A stretch of 64,000 nt of DNA from Anaeromassilibacillus sp. An250 (GCF_002159845.1 NZ_NFJK01000002.1:1-64000); one strand, 5' to 3'. Counted from the first letter of the stretch, positions 42,962 through 52,144 are shown. Made by a program: numbers and translations. Notes: a model not told the origin generated them from the letters alone.

Positions 42962-43746
42962 ACGGAAGCCTCCTCCAAAGGAATTCCAAACAGGCGTGAC
43001 GCATTCTGCTGCGTTGCTTTGAGCAGCTCTTCCACGGGCATCTGGCGGATCTCCGCAATGCGTTCCGCAGTTTTGGCGATCATGGAGGAGTCGCAGCGCT
43101 TTCCGCGGTAGGGGACGGGCGCCATATAGGGCGCGTCGGTCTCCAGCAGAAGGTGGTCCAGCGGGACCGCCGCGGCGACCTCCACCGGCACGCGCGCGTT
43201 TTTGAACGTGACCGCGCCGCCCAGCCCGATGTACATCCCCAGGCGGACCACTTCGCGCATCATCTCCACGCTGCCGGAAAAGCAATGGACAACCCCCTTG
43301 GGACGGTATTTGCACAGCAATTCCATCGTGTCCCCGTGTGCGTCGCGGTCGTGGACAATGACGGGAAACCCTCTGCGGTTGGCGAGTGCGAGCTGCTTGG
43401 CAAACCATTCCCGCTGGACCTCGCGGGGCGCGTTGTCTTCAAAGTGATAATCCAAGCCGATCTCACCGACTGCGACGACCTTGGGCGCGTCCAAAAGGGT
43501 TTCCACCTCGTTCAATGCCTCGTCTGGGGTGTCGTTTACACATTCAGGGTGGATTCCCACCCCTGCATAGATATAGGGATATGCTGCCGCCAACGCCACG
43601 GCGTCGCGGCAGCCCTGCAAATCCGCGCCCACGTTGACAATCCGGCATATACCCTGCGCGGGGAGATTCCGAAGAATCTCCCCGCGGTCTTGGTCAAATG
43701 CCTCGTCGTCGTAATGTGCGTGTGAATCAAAAATCAGACGTTCCAT
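42958..43746 (-). CDS. tatD: TatD-family metal-dependent deoxyribonuclease
   Basis: 262 residues, TIM-barrel amidohydrolase fold. Metal ligands lie in FDSHAHYDD, GEIGLDYH, PVIVHDRDAHG, HCFSG and ETDAPY. TatD proteins are 3'-5' exonucleases active on DNA ends and damaged DNA or RNA. It lies 15 bases after metG and overlaps the radical SAM gene, giving the order metG-tatD-rSAM on the minus strand, a common clostridial order. Confidence 0.95.
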   Translation of the reverse strand: MERLIFDSHAHYDDEAFDQDRGEILRNLPAQGICRIVNVGADLQGCRDAVALAAAYPYIYAGVGIHPECVNDTPDEALNEVETLLDAPKVVAVGEIGLDYHFEDNAPREVQREWFAKQLALANRRGFPVIVHDRDAHGDTMELLCKYRPKGVVHCFSGSVEMMREVVRLGMYIGLGGAVTFKNARVPVEVAAAVPLDHLLLETDAPYMAPVPYRGKRCDSSMIAKTAERIAEIRQMPVEELLKATQQNASRLFGIPLEEASV

Positions 43747-43761
43747 ACATAGAATCCCTCA

Positions 43762-45693
43762 TCAATGGATGCGGGAGCCGGCCGGGACGCCATCCACAAA
43801 GATCACCCGGACGCTGTCCTCGCTCTCGTCCGCGGCCAAGATCATGCCCTGGCTTTCCACGCCGCAGAGCGTAGCCGGCTTGAGGTTTGCCACCAAAATC
43901 ACGCTGCGGCCGATCAGATCCTCCGGCTTGTACCAGGCGGCAATGCCGGAAGCGACCACGCGCTCCCCTTCGCCGTCGTCCAGTGTGAGCTTCAGGAGCT
44001 TCTTTGCGCGTTTGATCGGCTCGCAAGCCTTGACCTTTGCCACGCGCAGCTCCACTTTCTCGAATGTGTCGATCCCAATTTGTGCTAAGCCCTCAATGTG
44101 CTTTTTCTCGGGCTCTGCGCGATTGGGGAGTAGTTTGTTCAACTCTTCGATTTCCTTCTCCACGTCGATGCGCGGGAACAGGGTCTCCCCTTTGGTGACC
44201 ACGGCGGTCGGCGGGAGCAAGCCCCACTTGGAGGAGGACTCGTAGGTGAGAACTTCCGGAATAGCGCCGATCTGCTGCTGAATCTTCGGAGCGGTTTCCG
44301 GCATGAACGGAGCGATCAAAATCGAAATGATACGCAGCGTTTCACAGAGGTTGTACAAGACGGTCGCCAGGCGCGCGCGCTTCGTAGCGTCCTTGCCCAA
44401 AGCCCACGGCATGGTTTCGTCGATGTATTTATTGGCGCGGGCGATCAGCTTCCAGATCTCACCCAGCGCGTTGGAGAATTGATACTTGTCGATCGCGGCG
44501 TCGCATTTGCCGCGCAGCATGGAAGCCAGCGTGATCAGCTCGCCGTCCGGCGCCGCAGCGCAGCGCTCGCGGGGAAGCGCGCCGCCGAAGTATTTTTCCA
44601 CCATCGCCGTGGTGCGGGAGAGCAGGTTGCCCAGGTCGTTCGCCAAGTCGGAATTGATGCGGTTGATGAGCGCCTCATTGGTAAAGACGCCGTCCGCGCC
44701 AAAGGGAATTTCACGCAAGAGGAAGTACCGGATGGCGTCAACGCCATAGCGCTCGCAAAGGATGAGCGGGTCCACCACATTGCCCTTGGACTTGCTCATC
44801 TTGGTGCCGTCGCCAAACAGCAGCCAGCCGTGGCCGTAAACCTGCTTTGGCAGGGGTAGATCCAAGGCCATCAGCATGGCGGGCCAAATGATGGTGTGGA
44901 AACGCACGATTTCCTTGCCGACAAAATGGACGTCGGCCGGCCAGAACTTGCGGTACATCAAGTCATTGCCGGAGCTATAGCCTAATGCCGTGATATAGTT
45001 GGTCAGCGCGTCCAACCAGACATAGATCACATGATCCGGGTCAAAGTCCACGGGGATACCCCAGGAAAAGCTGGTGCGCGTGACGCACAGGTCATCCAAG
45101 CCTTGTTTGATGAAATTGATCATCTCATTCTTGCGGCTTTCCGGCTGGATGAATTCCGGGCGTTCCTCATAGAGCTTCAGGAGACGGTCGCCGTATTTGG
45201 AAAGACGGAAGAAATAGGCCTCTTCCTCCGCCCATTTGACCTCGCGGCCGCAGTCCGGGCACTTGCCATCCTTGAGCTGAGTCTCCGTCCAGAAGGATTC
45301 GCAGGGGGTGCAATACCAGCCTTCGTATTTGCCCTTATAAATTTCCCCTTTTTCATAGAGGGCACGGAAAATTTTCTGGACCGCGCGCATATGATATTCA
45401 TCCGTCGTGCGGATGAAGCGGTCGTTGCTGATGTTGAGAAGTTTCCAGAGGCTCTGGAAGCCTGCGACGATCTTATCCACATATTCTTTTGGGGTAACGC
45501 CTGCTTCCGCAGCCTTTAATTCGATCTTCTGGCCATGCTCGTCCGTTCCGGTCAAAAACATCACGTCATATCCCTGAAGACGCTTATAGCGGGCAATGGC
45601 GTCGCTCGCCACGGTGCAATAGCTGTGGCCGATATGCGCCTTACCGGATGGATAGTAAATTGGCGTGGTGATATAAAACGTTTTTCTCTCCAT
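43762..45693 (-). CDS. metG: Methionyl-tRNA synthetase
   Basis: 643 residues, class I synthetase charging tRNA-Met. HIGH region PSGKAHIGHSYC, zinc-binding CTPCESFW and CPDCGREV, KMSKS in GTKMSKSKGNVVDP and a C-terminal EMAP-like tRNA-binding domain (about 535-643, VELRVAKVKACEPIKRAKKL). Length fits the dimeric form with that extra domain. Start ATG 45693 with GGAGC upstream. A strong promoter is 117-145 bases upstream; no T-box or S-box was found in the leader. Confidence 0.97.
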   Translation of the reverse strand: MERKTFYITTPIYYPSGKAHIGHSYCTVASDAIARYKRLQGYDVMFLTGTDEHGQKIELKAAEAGVTPKEYVDKIVAGFQSLWKLLNISNDRFIRTTDEYHMRAVQKIFRALYEKGEIYKGKYEGWYCTPCESFWTETQLKDGKCPDCGREVKWAEEEAYFFRLSKYGDRLLKLYEERPEFIQPESRKNEMINFIKQGLDDLCVTRTSFSWGIPVDFDPDHVIYVWLDALTNYITALGYSSGNDLMYRKFWPADVHFVGKEIVRFHTIIWPAMLMALDLPLPKQVYGHGWLLFGDGTKMSKSKGNVVDPLILCERYGVDAIRYFLLREIPFGADGVFTNEALINRINSDLANDLGNLLSRTTAMVEKYFGGALPRERCAAAPDGELITLASMLRGKCDAAIDKYQFSNALGEIWKLIARANKYIDETMPWALGKDATKRARLATVLYNLCETLRIISILIAPFMPETAPKIQQQIGAIPEVLTYESSSKWGLLPPTAVVTKGETLFPRIDVEKEIEELNKLLPNRAEPEKKHIEGLAQIGIDTFEKVELRVAKVKACEPIKRAKKLLKLTLDDGEGERVVASGIAAWYKPEDLIGRSVILVANLKPATLCGVESQGMILAADESEDSVRVIFVDGVPAGSRIH

Positions 45694-45809
45694 GTCATTT
45701 CGCTCCTACTGTTCAGTCTACACATTTCCCGCGCGATGACTATATCGGCCGGGAAAATATGCAAAAACATTCTCCATATAGAGGTTGCCTTGCATGATAT
45801 AACATCCAT

Positions 45810-45838
45810 ATTATACTCATTTTAACGAGGGTTTTCAA
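45810..45838 (-). promoter_or_regulatory. Promoter of metG-tatD-rSAM
   Basis: Minus strand TTGAAA (45833-45838), 17-bp spacer, perfect TATAAT (45810-45815). Confidence 0.75.
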
Positions 45839-45887
45839 TCGCATAAAGAAATACAGGTCGAATGTGAAAGATTTTAACGGCAATTCA

Positions 45888-45935
45888 CAAAAAAAATACG
45901 CTTCGAGGGGACTTGCCTTTCTCGAAGCGTATTTT
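45888..45935 (-). terminator. Terminator after the LCP gene
   Basis: AATACGCTTCGAG (45895-45907) pairs with CTCGAAGCGTATT (45921-45933), with an eight-base T run on the minus strand. Confidence 0.9.
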
Positions 45936-45953
45936 CGATAAGCGGAGGAAAGA

Positions 45954-47090
45954 TTACAATCCGGCATTATCCGTGCCACTAGTACCATAGAGGAATTCCC
46001 GCAGCAGGCGGCAGTTTTCCGGAAGGTCGGGCACAAGCACCATGCCGCTGCCCTGGATTGTCTGATCCTCATAGGCGTTTGGATTGGGGACGGCCATGGT
46101 TTCCATCTCATAATTCATAATGGATGGGGCCATCGCAGCCAAGGCGAGCAGATCTCCGTCGCTGAGGTTGGTTTCTACATAGGGCAGGTAGTCATACATC
46201 AATTTGCTGAATTCCACAGGGTTGAGTTCCTTCATGCGGGCAATCATCGCTTCAACAACCTGGCGTTGGCGGCCAGTGCGCCCAAAATCGCTGTCGGTTG
46301 CACGGATGCGGGCGTAGTACAGGGCGAGGCGGCCATCCAGGTGGTTGACGCCTTCGTGCAAATTGCTGCCCATATTCCGGTTTTCCTCGGCTGCGACTTC
46401 GGCCGACATATCGATATCGATGCCGCCCATCTTATCGATAATCGCTTCGAAATTTTCAAAATTTACCGAGACATACTTGTCGATATTCACACGGAAGTTG
46501 TTTTCAATGGTCTGCATGGTTAAAGCTGGGCCGCCGTTGGCATAGGCGGCGTTCAGTTTGGTCTTTCCGACGGTTGGGATTTCGAGATAGAGGTCGCGCA
46601 GGAAGGAGACCAGACGGAGCTTTTTGGTCCCGTTGTCGATGGAAACCAACATCGTGGTGTCGGAACGGTGGCTGTTCCCATCGTCCCCATTGTCCGCGCC
46701 GATCAATAGAATATTGGTGACCCCATCTTTGGAAATCACATCCCATGTGGGGGCGGCTTCGGGCTGTTCCACATATTGGGATGTGTCCACCCCTGGACGG
46801 TTGAGACGGCTCACCATCACGCCGGCATACGCGACGACCCCCAGCACAAGCACAAGCGCTACAGAAAAAACTGTGGCAAGGACCCGGTGCCCTCCACGCT
46901 TCTTTTTGCGCCGGCGGTCCGCTTTCCGGCTTTTGGCGCTCTTGACAGCGGCCCGCTTATTGCTGCTGGAATAAATATCGCGGTCAACGTAATTGTACCG
47001 GTCGATTTCTCCTCGATACTGCCGGGGCCCTTTGCTGCTGGAATAAATATCGCGTGAACCGGATCGCGTATACGTATTTCGTTTGTCCAT
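45954..47090 (-). CDS. LytR-CpsA-Psr (LCP) family wall-polymer ligase
   Basis: 378 residues. A long cytoplasmic N-terminus (about 75 residues) with two RDIYSSS repeats and a Lys/Arg cluster, one membrane helix (LATVFSVALVLVLGVVAYAG), then the extracellular LCP domain: NILLIGADNGD, HRSDTTMLVSID, VSFLRDLYLEIP and YYARIRATDSDFGRTGRQ, including the conserved arginines. LCP enzymes attach teichoic acids or capsule polymers to peptidoglycan. ATG 47090 follows GAGGAGTGACAAA. Standing alone, its polymer is unknown. Confidence 0.93.
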   Translation of the reverse strand: MDKRNTYTRSGSRDIYSSSKGPRQYRGEIDRYNYVDRDIYSSSNKRAAVKSAKSRKADRRRKKKRGGHRVLATVFSVALVLVLGVVAYAGVMVSRLNRPGVDTSQYVEQPEAAPTWDVISKDGVTNILLIGADNGDDGNSHRSDTTMLVSIDNGTKKLRLVSFLRDLYLEIPTVGKTKLNAAYANGGPALTMQTIENNFRVNIDKYVSVNFENFEAIIDKMGGIDIDMSAEVAAEENRNMGSNLHEGVNHLDGRLALYYARIRATDSDFGRTGRQRQVVEAMIARMKELNPVEFSKLMYDYLPYVETNLSDGDLLALAAMAPSIMNYEMETMAVPNPNAYEDQTIQGSGMVLVPDLPENCRLLREFLYGTSGTDNAGL

Positions 47091-47175
47091 TTTGTCACTC
47101 CTCATCCAATTAACACGGCTTGTCCTTATCAATAAGAATACAAATCAAAAGGGCCCAATTTGGCATCCTCGCTCT

Positions 47176-47204
47176 ATTCTATTGCATTCGGCATGGCATG
47201 TCAA
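47176..47204 (-). promoter_or_regulatory. Promoter of the LCP gene
   Basis: Minus strand perfect TTGACA (47199-47204), 17-bp spacer, TAGAAT (47176-47181). Confidence 0.72.
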
Positions 47205-47362
47205 TCATTTCTGGGCGGGTGGAATTTCTTTCCTTGGACAGGTCTTGCTTTTTTACAGGCATTTTAACTTAGAATTCAGAATATCGTAACAAATTTTGAA
47301 AGAACAACGGGTATAATAAAATGCTATAGCAACTCATTATCATGGAACAGGAGGAAAACGCC

Positions 47363-47482
47363 ATGCGGACAACGGGGAAGAAAAAAAGCCGCGCAGATAC
47401 GCGGAAGCTTTTCATTCGGATTGTGGCATTGGGATGCGCACTGTTGATTGCAGGTTCCGCCTTATTGATGGCGTTCCTGTGA
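47363..47482 (+). CDS. 39-residue single-span membrane peptide
   Basis: A short gene with a full ribosome site (AGGAGGAAAACGCC). The peptide has a basic head (MRTTGKKKSRADTRK) and one hydrophobic helix (LFIRIVALGCALLIAGSALL). It ends 28 bases before the HMA-domain gene, so the two are probably co-transcribed. A TATAAT at 47312-47317 lies upstream without a good -35. No function can be assigned; it could anchor or regulate a metal transporter. Confidence 0.6.
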   Translation: MRTTGKKKSRADTRKLFIRIVALGCALLIAGSALLMAFL

Positions 47483-47510
47483 GATTGCAGAAGGAAAAGG
47501 AGGGTTTGTA

Positions 47511-47735
47511 ATGGTAGGAAAAGCGACAAAGGAAGCCACGCTGTCGGTCCTTGGGATGAAGTGTGAGCATTGCGCGGCCAACTTGGAGAATGCGCTTTTG
47601 AAGGCGGATGGGATCGAAAAGGCAAAGGTGAGTTTTGCAACAAAAACCGCCCAGGTTGCCTATGACGAGTCGAAAATCGACCTGTCCGGCATTTCCAACG
47701 TGGTCAGCGACGCCGGTTATCAGGTCGGCGATTGA
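47511..47735 (+). CDS. Heavy-metal-associated (HMA) domain protein, CopZ-like
   Basis: 74 residues, one ferredoxin-like HMA domain. The metal motif GMKCEHC (Cys at about 18 and 21) matches copper chaperones, which deliver Cu(I) to P-type ATPases. AAGGAGGGTTTGTA precedes the ATG. No CopA-type ATPase or CsoR lies next to it; the upstream partner is only the 39-residue membrane peptide. Metal specificity is inferred from the family. Confidence 0.88.
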   Translation: MVGKATKEATLSVLGMKCEHCAANLENALLKADGIEKAKVSFATKTAQVAYDESKIDLSGISNVVSDAGYQVGD

Positions 47736-47759
47736 TAGAGGCAAACAGATTCGAATTTG

Positions 47760-47800
47760 AAAGATCCCGCTGGAAGGAATGTCCGGCGGGATCTTTTTTC
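47760..47800 (+). terminator. Terminator after the HMA gene
   Basis: AAGATCCCGC and GCGGGATCTT form the stem, followed by TTTTT. Confidence 0.85.
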
Positions 47801-47923
47801 GTTTATCGTTTTCTCTTTTTATCCGACTATACTCCGGTAGATTTCGAAAATTCCTTTGGCTTTTACACTGGCGCTTAAAAGCAGTCTTCGAAGCCGGACG
47901 GTTTCCGCTTGAAAGGCGCCATG

Positions 47924-47952
47924 TGGACAGGTGTCAACGGCTATGCTACAAT
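47924..47952 (+). promoter_or_regulatory. Promoter of the 337-residue unknown gene
   Basis: TGGACA (47924-47929), 17-bp spacer, extended -10 TGCTACAAT ending at 47952. Confidence 0.65.
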
Positions 47953-47992
47953 GAACGCACAGACCAATTGAATTCTGTTGGGAGATAGGAGA

Positions 47993-49006
47993 ATGGATTT
48001 TCGAACCTTAGAAGAAGCCCATCAAACATGGCAAGAGATTCGGGTGATTGGAAGAACCATCGAACGCAAGGACAAAAAATATCACATCGTTGGCATGACC
48101 CTGGCGGACGAAGCAAAGCTCTATATCCTGGAGCCATATGAGGAATCCGAAGATGGGCGGCGTCGGAGAAAGGGAATCCGGAATCATAGAAGAATCCTCA
48201 AGGAGCAGGGGAACCCGGATGTTTGCTATTTGCACTGTAGCGACATCTATTTGGGAAAGGAACGGTTACAGGTGCAAGGGGGCTCGAGCGGCCCTTTGAT
48301 GGATTCTTTCCTGGATTACGGCAATGTCCAACTCTTCCTTGCTATGATGAGCGCCGGCTGGGTGGTCCCCGAATGGCTCAAGCACATGGCATGGGAGCGT
48401 TTGCAGCTGGTCACCCTGGAGATTGCGGATCGAAAGACGTTGCCAAACGTTTCCGAGAAAACGCCGGTCACCATCCGGCACAGGCCGGACCCCATCCAGC
48501 ATATCCTGGAAAAAACCGTCACGTTAACGGTGGGGAAAAGCCGCTCGTTCCGTTTCTTGGACCATTCCGGAGATTCAGTAGCGTGTTATATCAATCGTGT
48601 TACGTTGATCGATGTATGGAACGAGTTGGAAGAACAATTCAACCATCCGCGATATACGGAGGGCCTCTCACCGGAACAATTGCGGCAGGTCAAACGCAAT
48701 TGCTTTGAAGCCTTGGAACAAAGCTGTCCAAAGGGAATGTGTTATGTCGGGATTGAATACGAATGCAGCAAGGATATGAGTCTGCAATTCTATTCCAAGG
48801 AATATTTGAGATCCCGCCCGGAAGAACACAGGGGGAGTTCTGCTTTGCTGGGGATGAGATTAAAACCGGATCGGGCAACGGGAACGCACGGCCTTCCGCT
48901 CCGGGGGAGTGTGATCGAGACAGCGGTCCCGCCGGACACCGTAAAGGTTCCTGCGGAGTTGTTTTTTGCCTTTGAAAAAGTCGAAGAATGGGAGGAACAG
49001 GTATAG
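47993..49006 (+). CDS. Unknown cytoplasmic protein, 337 aa
   Basis: No signal peptide or membrane helix. The protein is mixed alpha/beta and charged, with scattered Cys (VCYLHCSD, SCPKGMCYVGIEYECSKD). DPIQHILEKTVTLTVGK and GKSRSFRFLDHSGDSVACYI stand out but match no motif I know. It has its own promoter and terminator and ATG 47993 with GGGAG 8 bases upstream. Lower-GC, less biased codon use than the neighbours suggests a lineage-specific or transferred gene. No function proposed. Confidence 0.7.
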   Translation: MDFRTLEEAHQTWQEIRVIGRTIERKDKKYHIVGMTLADEAKLYILEPYEESEDGRRRRKGIRNHRRILKEQGNPDVCYLHCSDIYLGKERLQVQGGSSGPLMDSFLDYGNVQLFLAMMSAGWVVPEWLKHMAWERLQLVTLEIADRKTLPNVSEKTPVTIRHRPDPIQHILEKTVTLTVGKSRSFRFLDHSGDSVACYINRVTLIDVWNELEEQFNHPRYTEGLSPEQLRQVKRNCFEALEQSCPKGMCYVGIEYECSKDMSLQFYSKEYLRSRPEEHRGSSALLGMRLKPDRATGTHGLPLRGSVIETAVPPDTVKVPAELFFAFEKVEEWEEQV

Positions 49007-49100
49007 GGATGTTCCATTCCTGGCCACTATAAAAATAGGCATCCCGTTCTCTTTTGGTAAGACCAGGCAATGGAGTTATATCCGGGAAAAGGAAACAGAT

Positions 49101-49143
49101 AAAAACCGGCGGCCAGCCCCAAACGGGACTGGCCGCTGTCTTT
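49101..49143. terminator. Bidirectional terminator
   Basis: GCGGCCAGCCCC and GGGACTGGCCGC form a long stem; TTT on the plus side and TTTTT on the minus side. It separates the unknown gene from eutH. Confidence 0.82.
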
Positions 49144-49236
49144 ATGCTTAAACTTGTATGCAAGGAACCTCCTGCCAGAAACGATCAAAACCTGGAGGGT
49201 TGCCCATAGGATGGCTGATGAGCCGCCAATGGAACG

Positions 49237-50349
49237 TCATTTGCAAACCGGCGTCGCTTCCGTGGCTCTTTCTGCTGGAAGCTCGTCCCCTTTTGTAAAA
49301 TGCATGGCCAACCATACCGCCAATATGCCGCCCACCAGCTTACAGGCCACATAAGCGGCCACCACGTTTCCCGTGGATACGCTGGAGACAAACGCCAATT
49401 GCCCGCCGAAGACAAACGCGCCCGTTGCGGCGAATGCAGCGTTTGCGGCTTTCCCGCGTGGGTCCATCCGGCTGTACAGCGGCAGCATGGAGAGGCTGGA
49501 CGCAACGCTGACAAACAAGCCGGCGACCGCGTACCGGTTCATCCCCAAGCGGCCCGCCAGCTTGTCCACGATCCCGCCGCAGTGGGCCAGAAGCAGCCCG
49601 CAGGCGACGGTCGATCCGCAAACCACGACCGTGCATTTCAAGGCGATGGTCAGCGCTTCAAAGACGAGCGTGTCCGGGACCATCGACCATTCGGGCACGA
49701 ATACGCCCGCCACCACAATGCAGAAGAGCACGATGCCCGCAGCGCGGACGAACAGTCCAAGCCCAGAGAGGACCCGGATACAGGCGCGCGGGGCAAACCG
49801 CAGCGCCAGGCAGAGGATCGCGCAGAGAAGCAGCACCGGCCATAGGTTGGCGAGCAGCGAGGGGACTGGCAATCCGGCCAGCAGCCCGCCCACTGCAAGG
49901 GCGGCGGGCATGGCCACAATCCCCCAGAGGATGCCCCGCATAAAGCCTCCCACTTCGTGGCTTTCCAAGCTTCCCAGGGAGGTGGGCAGGACAAAGCTGA
50001 TGAGGCAGCCGAGCAGGGAGGAGAGCATCGCACCGGAATAGGCAGCTAACGCGGGGGTGGCCGCAAGCTGGCTGGCGATCGGATAGCCGCCCAGGTCCGG
50101 CGCGAGCAGCGCGCCCGCCAGGATCGAGGGGTCGAACGGGAGGACGCTTCCCCAGGCGGAGAGGACCTCCGGATGGGACCCCAGCGCGGCCACCGCCACG
50201 CAGTACACGCCGGACATGGAAAGGCAGAGCGGGCCCATGGCGGCCAGACCGCGGTCAAACTCTTCGGCAACCCCCAGTTTGCCGCCGATGATCTTATCGA
50301 CTGCGCCCAGAAGGGCAAAAAGGAGCAGGATTGCAATCAGTGCATTCAT
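49237..50349 (-). CDS. eutH: EutH-like ethanolamine permease
   Basis: 370 residues, about ten membrane helices. The sequence follows EutH throughout: VDKIIGGKLGVAEEFDRGLAAMGPL at the N-terminus (core GGKLGVAEEFDRG) and SSLSMLPLYSRMDPRGKAAN near the C-terminus. EutH carries ethanolamine into the cell at low pH. It begins 4 bases after the aminopeptidase stop, so the two are co-transcribed. No eut shell, lyase or regulator gene is in the window, which makes this an orphan copy; it may have another substrate. Confidence 0.88.
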   Translation of the reverse strand: MNALIAILLLFALLGAVDKIIGGKLGVAEEFDRGLAAMGPLCLSMSGVYCVAVAALGSHPEVLSAWGSVLPFDPSILAGALLAPDLGGYPIASQLAATPALAAYSGAMLSSLLGCLISFVLPTSLGSLESHEVGGFMRGILWGIVAMPAALAVGGLLAGLPVPSLLANLWPVLLLCAILCLALRFAPRACIRVLSGLGLFVRAAGIVLFCIVVAGVFVPEWSMVPDTLVFEALTIALKCTVVVCGSTVACGLLLAHCGGIVDKLAGRLGMNRYAVAGLFVSVASSLSMLPLYSRMDPRGKAANAAFAATGAFVFGGQLAFVSSVSTGNVVAAYVACKLVGGILAVWLAMHFTKGDELPAERATEATPVCK

Positions 50350-50353
50350 GTGC

Positions 50354-52144
50354 TTACCGGGTGAGCGGCGCGCAGGCGGCCTTTAGCCATTCCCGCTCCC
50401 GGTCGTTCAGGGAATTTTCCAGGGTCCGGTATACGGTCTGATGGAAATTGTTCAGCCATGTCAGTTCTGCATCGTCCAGCAGTTCCACCTTGACCGGGCG
50501 GGTATCGATCGGGCAATACGTGATCGGCTCAAAGCAAAGGAACCGGCCGTACTCCGTGGTGTCCCACTCCTTGCAGACCAGCTCATTCTCAATGCGGATG
50601 CCGATTTTCCCTTCCTCATAAACGCCGGGCTCGTCCGTGATGGTCATGCCGGGCTGGAAAACAGCGTGGTTGTTTGTGCGCAGGTTTTGCGGGCCCTCAT
50701 GTACGCCGCCGACAAAGCCAACGCCGTGGCCGGTGCCGCAGCGGTAGTCGATCCCGTGCTGCCACAGGGGGCTGCGCGCGATAATATCCAGGTTGCCGCC
50801 GGTGCAGCCCTCCAGGAAGATCACCTTGGCGATGTCAATGTGGCATTTGAGCACCCAGGTGTAGTAGGTCTTTTCCTCGTCGGTCAGCTCTCCCAACGAA
50901 TAGGTGCGCGTGATGTCCGTCGTGCCGTCCAGATATTGGCCGCCGGAATCCACCAGCAGGAACCCGTGAGGCTCCAGCGTGGCGCAGGTCTCCGGGACAG
51001 CGTGGTAATGCATCATCGCGGCATTGGCGCCATAGGCGGGGATGGTGTCAAAGCTTTCTCCCAGGCAGAGCGGCTGCTCCCGGCGCAGGGTGGCAAGCAT
51101 CTCCGTTACGTCGCATTCGGTTACGGCTTCCCCGCGCGCCATCTTGTCCTCCAAGGCCATCTGGAAGCGCACCATGGCAACGCCGTCTTTCACATGGGCG
51201 TTCTTGATGTTTTCAATCTCGACCTCATTCTTAACGCCCTTGAGCTGCTGAACCGGTTCCTCACCCGCCAGAAGGGTGACGTTCGGGTTCGCTTTCCAGG
51301 CGTTGTACAGGGTATAGTTCAACCCGTCGGGCTCATAGAGCGCGGTCACTGGTTGGTCAATCGCGGCGATGGCGTTTGCAACGTCCTCATACGCGGCAGT
51401 TTGCACTCCTTCTTTGGCCAGCGCATCCTGGGCCTCCTGCGGCAGGCGGCTCCGGTTGATAAACAGCGTGGCGCTGTCCGGCAGGACCAGGCAGTAGGCC
51501 ATGGCGACCGGCGTGCAGGCGATGTCGTCCGCGCGCAGGTTCAGAAGCCAGGCGACGCTGTCCAGGCGGGAAACCAGCATGGCATTTGCGCCCTTTTCCT
51601 GGAGTTTTTCGCGGAGCTGGGCCAGCTTTTCCGCCGCGGTTTTGCCCGCGTATTTCACATCGAGCAGCCACGCGGGGGTTGCAGGCGCGGCCGGACGGCC
51701 CTCCCACAGCGGCGTGACGAAGTCGATATCGCGGATCGAAATATGCTTCTTTTCAAAGGCTTTGTTCAGTTTTTCGACGGTCGATGTGGCGGTCACCATG
51801 CCGTCCACACCCATCACGCCGTTTTCCGGAAGCGTGTCTGCTAGCCATGCGGGGATTTCCGGCGTGCCTTTCTGCGCGATGCGCATCAGTTCGATGCCGC
51901 TGCCCGCAATCTGGCGCTCCGCCTGGATGAAATAGCGGCCATCCACCCAAAGCGCGGCGGCGTCCGCTGTGACGGCCAACGTGCCGACCGAGCCGTTAAA
52001 GCCGGAGAACCAGCTTCGCGCTTGGTAAGAATCGGGCAAATATTCGCTCATATGGGGATCGGAGGACGGGATTAAAAAGCCGTCGACCCCTGCTTCCTTC
52101 ATTGCAGCGCGCAGGGCCGCAATGCGTTCTGGGACTGTTTTCAT
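50354..52144 (-). CDS. Xaa-Pro aminopeptidase (M24B, long form)
   Basis: 596 residues with the three-domain layout of eukaryote-like aminopeptidase P: two creatinase-like N-terminal domains (1-310) and a pita-bread catalytic domain. Metal ligands lie in LLVDSGGQYLDGTTDITRT (two Asp), GTGHGVG (His), TDEPGVYE (Glu) and RIENELV (Glu). It removes N-terminal residues before proline. No signal peptide, so it is cytoplasmic. Coupled to eutH downstream by a 4-base gap, an unusual pairing. Confidence 0.94.
   Translation of the reverse strand: MKTVPERIAALRAAMKEAGVDGFLIPSSDPHMSEYLPDSYQARSWFSGFNGSVGTLAVTADAAALWVDGRYFIQAERQIAGSGIELMRIAQKGTPEIPAWLADTLPENGVMGVDGMVTATSTVEKLNKAFEKKHISIRDIDFVTPLWEGRPAAPATPAWLLDVKYAGKTAAEKLAQLREKLQEKGANAMLVSRLDSVAWLLNLRADDIACTPVAMAYCLVLPDSATLFINRSRLPQEAQDALAKEGVQTAAYEDVANAIAAIDQPVTALYEPDGLNYTLYNAWKANPNVTLLAGEEPVQQLKGVKNEVEIENIKNAHVKDGVAMVRFQMALEDKMARGEAVTECDVTEMLATLRREQPLCLGESFDTIPAYGANAAMMHYHAVPETCATLEPHGFLLVDSGGQYLDGTTDITRTYSLGELTDEEKTYYTWVLKCHIDIAKVIFLEGCTGGNLDIIARSPLWQHGIDYRCGTGHGVGFVGGVHEGPQNLRTNNHAVFQPGMTITDEPGVYEEGKIGIRIENELVCKEWDTTEYGRFLCFEPITYCPIDTRPVKVELLDDAELTWLNNFHQTVYRTLENSLNDREREWLKAACAPLTR

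Noticed and set aside
42962-43408. In-frame N-terminal extension of the radical SAM protein
   Set aside because: The extra residues overlap tatD in another frame and are Arg/Gly/Pro-rich; ATG 42961 has a strong ribosome site and the ATGA overlap.
45694-45950. T-box or SAM riboswitch upstream of metG
   Set aside because: No AGGGTGG-type T-box sequence and no S-box core; an ordinary promoter explains the region.
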